From: JBMYRH01 sp049602155
GTDB taxonomy: Bacteria > Myxococcota_A > UBA9042 > PHBI01 > JBMYRH01
Assembly: GCA_049602155.1 (NCBI GenBank)
Contig: JBMYRH010000004.1
Location: 62,001-126,000 of the forward strand
Direction: 5' to 3'
DNA: 64,000 bases
Part shown: positions 60,149 to 64,000 of the stretch, in pieces
How the letters are laid out: every line of letters begins with the position of its first letter
Position numbering within the stretch: the first letter of the stretch is position 1
Made by a program: the position numbers and the translations under genes
The notes under the pieces: model-generated
The model's database searches: none
What the model was told of the DNA's origin: nothing
What the model saw: the letters and a program-made list of their open reading frames with translations, nothing else

Positions 60149-61411
60149 TTAGAGGGCTCTCCAGCCGATGTCGCGACGATGCTGCTCGCCTTCCCAGGAG
60201 ATGCTGTCGACCCGGGCATAAGCTCGTGCGGCGGCGTCACCCAGTGTATCGCCAAGTGCAGTGACCCCGAGGACGCGGCCCCCCGCCGTCACGACGTCGC
60301 CGGCCTCGGTGCGCGTGGTGCCGGCATGAAAGACAACGGCGTCATCATGCTCGCCGGTTAGACCCACGATCCGATCTCCCTTGCTGGAGGTCGTGGGGTA
60401 ACCCGCACTCGCCATGACCACACACAAGGCCGAGCGCGCGTCCCAATCCAGCGTGATCTCGTCGAGGCGTCGATCGATGCCAGCCAAGAGCACCTCTACT
60501 AAATCACTCTTCATTCGCGCCATGAGGGGTTGGGTCTCGGGATCACCGAGACGCACATTGAATTCGAGCACGTAAGGGCCCGCCTCCGTCATCATGATGC
60601 CAGCGTAAAGGAAGCCAATGAACGGTATGCCCGCGTCCGCCATCGCGCGTACAGCGGGCACCATCACCTCCGACATCACCTGCGCCTCAACCTCGGGGGT
60701 CGCGACGGGGGCCGGAGAGTAGGCCCCCATGCCACCTGTGTTAGGACCGGTGTCACCGTCACCGATGCGCTTGTGGTCTTGGCTTGAGGCCAAAGGCAGC
60801 ACATTCGTCCCATCGCAGAGGGCGATGAAGCTCAGCTCTTCTCCATACAGGAGCTCTTCGACGACGACCGTGCGGCCCGCGCCGCCAAAGGCTCCCCCCG
60901 CTAGCATCTCATCGAGAGCCGCCTCGGCTTCGTCCACGGAGTCGCAGAGCACCACGCCCTTACCAGCCGCGAGGCCATCAGCCTTTACCGCTACTGGCTT
61001 CCCAAACTCACGTACCCAGGCCTTCGCCTTTGCGAGATCTTGGAACACCCCGTAAGCGGCGGTCGCTATCCCTGCGTCATTCATCATCGACTTAGCGAAG
61101 GCCTTCGAGCCCTCGAGCTGGGCTGCTGCCTCACGAGGCCCCCATGCCAGCAAGCCGTTCGCCTCGAAGGCGTCCACGATGCCGAGCGTCAGAGGCTTCT
61201 CGGGTCCGATCACTGTCAGCCCGATCCCCTCCGACTTCGCGAAATCGACGAGCCCGTCGACGTCATCCGAAGCGAGATCCACCGAGTGAGCGATCTCCGC
61301 CAAGCCCGCATTGGGGCGCGTTGCGTAAAGCTCAGTGCACTGCGGTGATTGCGCTAACCGCCACCCCAGCGCGTGCTCACGGCCTCCATGACCGACAACG
61401 AGGACCTTCAT
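60149..61411 (-). CDS. purD: Phosphoribosylamine-glycine ligase
   Basis: PurD makes GAR from phosphoribosylamine, glycine and ATP. 420 residues from ATG 61411 (AGGAGAGC upstream); the frame to 61474 is not needed. MKVLVVGHGGREHALGWRLA, GPRE, the ATP-grasp PVAVKADGLAAGKGVVLCDS, MGAYSPAPV and the C-terminal VLEFNVRLGDPETQPLMARM are diagnostic. It follows purH by 10 bases in an operon. It is convergent with lon. Confidence 0.95.
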   Translation of the reverse strand: MKVLVVGHGGREHALGWRLAQSPQCTELYATRPNAGLAEIAHSVDLASDDVDGLVDFAKSEGIGLTVIGPEKPLTLGIVDAFEANGLLAWGPREAAAQLEGSKAFAKSMMNDAGIATAAYGVFQDLAKAKAWVREFGKPVAVKADGLAAGKGVVLCDSVDEAEAALDEMLAGGAFGGAGRTVVVEELLYGEELSFIALCDGTNVLPLASSQDHKRIGDGDTGPNTGGMGAYSPAPVATPEVEAQVMSEVMVPAVRAMADAGIPFIGFLYAGIMMTEAGPYVLEFNVRLGDPETQPLMARMKSDLVEVLLAGIDRRLDEITLDWDARSALCVVMASAGYPTTSSKGDRIVGLTGEHDDAVVFHAGTTRTEAGDVVTAGGRVLGVTALGDTLGDAAARAYARVDSISWEGEQHRRDIGWRAL

Positions 61412-61421
61412 GCTTGCTCTC

Positions 61422-62996
61422 CTAGTGACGGAAGTGTCGGCGCCCAGTGAAGACCATCGCGAGACCACACGCATCAGCAGCGGCGATCACCTCGTCATCT
61501 CGAATCGAGCCCCCAGGCTGCACGACTGCGGTTGCGCCCGCCTTAGCGGCCGCCTCCACACCATCTGCAAACGGGAAGAACGCATCGGAAGCGAGCGCCG
61601 AGCCCGCAAGGGACTCCGTCGCCTTCATCACTGCCAGATTAGAACTGTCGACCCGGCTCATCTGACCGGCGCCAATGGCAGCCGTCCGATCTTCAAAAGA
61701 GAAGACGATGGCGTTGGACTTTACGTGGCGGCATACCGCCCAGCCGAAGGTCATCGCCGCCCACTCTTGCTGTGTGGGCTGGCGCTCCGTGACCACGCGG
61801 GCCCCGCTAACCTCCTCATCGAGGCTGTCTAGAGCCTGTAACAACACACCACCAGAGATGGGGCGAGGTTGGAGGGCTCGATGCGCCCGATCCGCGCACC
61901 ACCCTTGCCCATCCAAGGTGAGCACACGGAGTCGCTTCTTGCGCGCCAACACAGTACGCGCCTCAGGCGTCACCTCCGCTGCGATGATCACCTCTAGGAA
62001 GCTCTCCGCCAGCATGAGCGCCAACGTCTCGTCGATGCACCCCGCGGTCGCTACGATCCCGCCAAATGCACTTACTGGGTCGCATGCGCGCGCTTTCTGA
62101 TACGCATCAAGCAGGGAGACCTCGGAGCGGGCAGCGCCGCAAGGGTTCGCGTGCTTGACGATCACGAGCCCTGTAGGGCCTAAATCGCGCGCCACACCGT
62201 AGGCAGCGTCCATATCCATCCAGTTGTTGTACGAGAGCGGCTTACCCTGCAACTGCAGCGAACGCGTGACCCCTTGAGGCTCACCCTCCTCCACATACAA
62301 GCCAGCAGGCTGATGTGGGTTCTCACCGTAACGAAGCACCTCACGGCGCACCAACGGCTTGCCCCACACGGGAGGCACCGCAGGCGGATCGTCTGACACC
62401 GCCTCTACTTCACCCGCCATATAGGACGCGATCGCTGCGTCGTACGTCGCTGTATGGCGAAACGCATCCGAGGCGAGGCGTAGGCGCAACGCTGCCGGCA
62501 CCATGCCATCATTGGCTTCGATAGCGTCCGCAACCTCTTGATAGTCATCCGGCGTCGTCACCACGGTGACATGCGCGTGGTTCTTGGCAGCAGAGCGCAC
62601 CATCGATGGTCCGCCGATATCGATCTGCTCAACCGCCTCGGCACGTGTCACCCCGTCGCGAGCCACAGTCCGCTCAAACGGATAGAGGTTCACGACGACG
62701 AGATCGATGGGACCGTAGCCCATCTCCTGGAGCGCCCCGAGGTCTTCTGGACGTTCACGGCGTGCCAAAATGCCACCGTGCACCGCTGGATGGAGCGTCT
62801 TCACACGCCCATCCATCATCTCCGGGAAGCCCGTCAAGTCAGACACCGCAACGACAGGCAACCCTGCCTCGCGAAGCGTCCGCGCGGTCCCTCCCGTGGA
62901 CACAAGCTCAATCCCACGCGCCACCAAGCGCGATGCAAAGTCAGCCAAGTCACGCTTGTCCGACACGCTCAATAACGCTCGACGAATCCCGTCCAC
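61422..62996 (-). CDS. purH: Bifunctional AICAR transformylase/IMP cyclohydrolase
   Basis: 524 residues, the normal size. The N-terminal IMP cyclohydrolase (RALLSVSDKRDLADFASRLV, LYPFERTV, HPAVHGGILA) and C-terminal AICAR transformylase (LRYGENPHQPAGLYVEEGE, SNAIVFSFEDRTAAIGAGQM, ending AMVFTGRRHFRH) are both complete. It performs the last two steps of IMP synthesis and is the first gene of the purH-purD pair. Confidence 0.97.
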   Translation of the reverse strand: MDGIRRALLSVSDKRDLADFASRLVARGIELVSTGGTARTLREAGLPVVAVSDLTGFPEMMDGRVKTLHPAVHGGILARRERPEDLGALQEMGYGPIDLVVVNLYPFERTVARDGVTRAEAVEQIDIGGPSMVRSAAKNHAHVTVVTTPDDYQEVADAIEANDGMVPAALRLRLASDAFRHTATYDAAIASYMAGEVEAVSDDPPAVPPVWGKPLVRREVLRYGENPHQPAGLYVEEGEPQGVTRSLQLQGKPLSYNNWMDMDAAYGVARDLGPTGLVIVKHANPCGAARSEVSLLDAYQKARACDPVSAFGGIVATAGCIDETLALMLAESFLEVIIAAEVTPEARTVLARKKRLRVLTLDGQGWCADRAHRALQPRPISGGVLLQALDSLDEEVSGARVVTERQPTQQEWAAMTFGWAVCRHVKSNAIVFSFEDRTAAIGAGQMSRVDSSNLAVMKATESLAGSALASDAFFPFADGVEAAAKAGATAVVQPGGSIRDDEVIAAADACGLAMVFTGRRHFRH

Positions 62997-63093
62997 TGGT
63001 GGACCTCCCTGAAGGCCGTTTTGAGTCGGCTAACAGAGAAGTCCATGACGGGCAACCGCTATCCGCGCCCCCCTTCAGGGGCGCGCGAAAGCG

Positions 63094-63573
63094 CTACAAG
63101 AACTTGCGGTTCCCACCGAAGATACGATCGATGTCTCCGATCAACCCTGTGGAGCGAAGCTTGTCCAGCCCCACGGCCTCAACCTGGCGGATCCTCTCAC
63201 GCGTCAGGTTCATAATGCGCCCAACCTCTTCAAGGGTCAGGCCACCCTGCTCTGCAACATCCAGCGCACAGCTCTGCTCCATCTCCCACACCTCGAGGTG
63301 AGGAAAGTTCAACTTGATGGACTGCGTCGCCGTCTTCACATCGAGATACAGGTGATACTTGCAGCTCACAAACGCACAAGGCCGAGGTCCCTCCGCACAC
63401 TCTGATCGAGTTTGCGGGCGCTCGTACCACATGTGATCGACAAGCCGTTTACCCTCTTCGATCTCTGCGCGTGTAAGTCGGCGCCCAGCAATTGTCCTGG
63501 AGCGCGTGCGCTCCTTTCTTTGCGGTTCACCAACAGTGACTTCTTCAGGTGTTTCGTTCCTAAGTGGTTCCAT
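63094..63573 (-). CDS. Sigma region 4-like DNA-binding protein with Cys cluster
   Basis: 159 residues. The C-terminal half has the sigma-70 region 4 helix-turn-helix: GGLTLEEVGRIMNLTRERIR followed by QVEAVGLDKLR. In front lies a conserved Cys cluster (ECAEGPRPCAFVSCKYHLYL and a later SCALD), which could bind an Fe-S cluster or zinc. No sigma region 2 is present, so it is not a full sigma factor; it resembles stand-alone regulators known in this lineage. It sits downstream of an AT-rich control region. Confidence 0.72.
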   Translation of the reverse strand: MEPLRNETPEEVTVGEPQRKERTRSRTIAGRRLTRAEIEEGKRLVDHMWYERPQTRSECAEGPRPCAFVSCKYHLYLDVKTATQSIKLNFPHLEVWEMEQSCALDVAEQGGLTLEEVGRIMNLTRERIRQVEAVGLDKLRSTGLIGDIDRIFGGNRKFL

Positions 63574-63728
63574 GACCAGCGTGCCTCCCCTGCCGCTTGT
63601 CGATCCCTACAACTGCACGGTGCCGTGCTGCTCATCCGCTTCGGGGCTAAGAAGCGTGGGATGGTTCTTTTATCGAGGCCATCCCTGGCACCGTCAAATT
63701 CTGAGAGGAGTAGATCAAAGCGGAGATC

Positions 63729-63772
63729 CACCGTCAACGGTGTTTGATCAAAAAATTGCCTAAATTGATCAA
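63729..63772. promoter_or_regulatory. Operator-like palindromes upstream of the sigma-4-like gene
   Basis: A 14-base palindrome CACCGTCAACGGTG (63729-63742) is followed by two identical 8-base palindromes TTGATCAA at 63744-63751 and 63765-63772, exactly 21 bases apart (two helical turns). They lie about 155-200 bases upstream of the start at 63573, in an AT-rich tract. Such spacing is typical of a dimer-dimer operator. Confidence 0.5.
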
Positions 63773-63929
63773 CAACTTACCTAACAATTGGCTCATTTAG
63801 ATCTAATCGATCGATTTGATTGAGCTTTTTCAATTTAAGCAAGTCATAGTCCGCATAACCATTTCTTTATGCGGACTATTCCGGTCGACTAAGAACCGAC
63901 AATTCGTCGTATTCTCGACGTTCTTCTGA
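63773..63929. other. AT-rich intergenic region with a 13-bp hairpin
   Basis: No gene is seen here. A perfect 13-bp stem (63846-63858 with 63867-63879, eight-base loop CCATTTCT) is present. Neither side has a U-run, so it may be a regulatory structure rather than a terminator. The composition (AT-rich, with GATC/ATCGAT repeats) differs from the GC-rich neighbours. Confidence 0.5.
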
Positions 63930-64000
63930 TCAGGGATGCATCACGATGCGCTTGCCCGGCTCGCCCAGATCAAGCGTGATCACACCCCGTATATCTCGGC
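63930..64000 (-). CDS. C-terminal fragment of an unidentified gene (cut by window)
   Basis: Reading the minus strand from the window edge, one frame stays open to TGA 63932-63930 and gives ...IRGVITLDLGEPGKRIVMHP. It is the probable C-terminal end of a gene transcribed toward the sigma-like gene. Too short to identify; a chance open frame cannot be excluded. Confidence 0.35.
   Translation of the reverse strand, partial: RDIRGVITLDLGEPGKRIVMHP

Overview
The window is one contiguous, GC-rich bacterial chromosome segment that looks like a Myxococcota/Bradymonadota-type organism (the former Deltaproteobacteria). This is inference from gene content: a PEGA-domain Ser/Thr kinase, FHA and VWA-FHA proteins, a lipoprotein with Dictyostelium-type Cys repeats, a GYF-like/TonB-like membrane protein, many lipoproteins and a sigma region 4-like regulator. 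I found no transposase, integrase, CRISPR array or rRNA.

Layout. 1-20,990 is mostly housekeeping: an IHF/HU subunit (cut by the window edge), EF-P with its lysylation enzyme EpmA, an AMACR-type CoA transferase with an SCP2 protein, trpA, ridA, a SPOR protein, envelope lipoproteins, a two-domain CbiX chelatase, an OPT transporter, purE, aspartokinase and phaR. 53,379-64,000 is also core: five tRNA genes, tig-clpP-clpX-lon, purD-purH, a sigma-4-like regulator behind an AT-rich control region, and the tail of one more gene.

The centre (21,127-43,404, all on the minus strand) is a contractile injection system of the extracellular (eCIS/Afp-PVC) type. In transcription order it encodes a DUF4255 cap protein, sheath 1, tube 1, a tail-assembly protein, a DUF6760 protein without a normal start codon, sheath 2, tube 2, a 1667-residue low-complexity protein, a LysM baseplate protein, a gpD-like hub, a mini zinc ribbon, gp25, gpJ, a gpI that carries an N-terminal PASTA domain and a long histone-H1-like tail, a fibre-like protein, an FHA protein and a membrane VWA-FHA protein. 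No AAA+ ATPase, gpV spike or PAAR tip is encoded in or beside the operon. The operon contains strong RNA hairpins, including a perfect 22-bp inverted repeat beside an intrinsic terminator just after tube 1.

About 4 kb upstream lie a PEGA Ser/Thr kinase and a divergent PP2C phosphatase. Two FHA readers in the injection operon plus a kinase and phosphatase nearby resemble the kinase/FHA/phosphatase circuit that controls some type VI secretion systems. A phospho-regulated, peptidoglycan-sensing contractile system is the most interesting hypothesis in this window; it is inference and needs testing.
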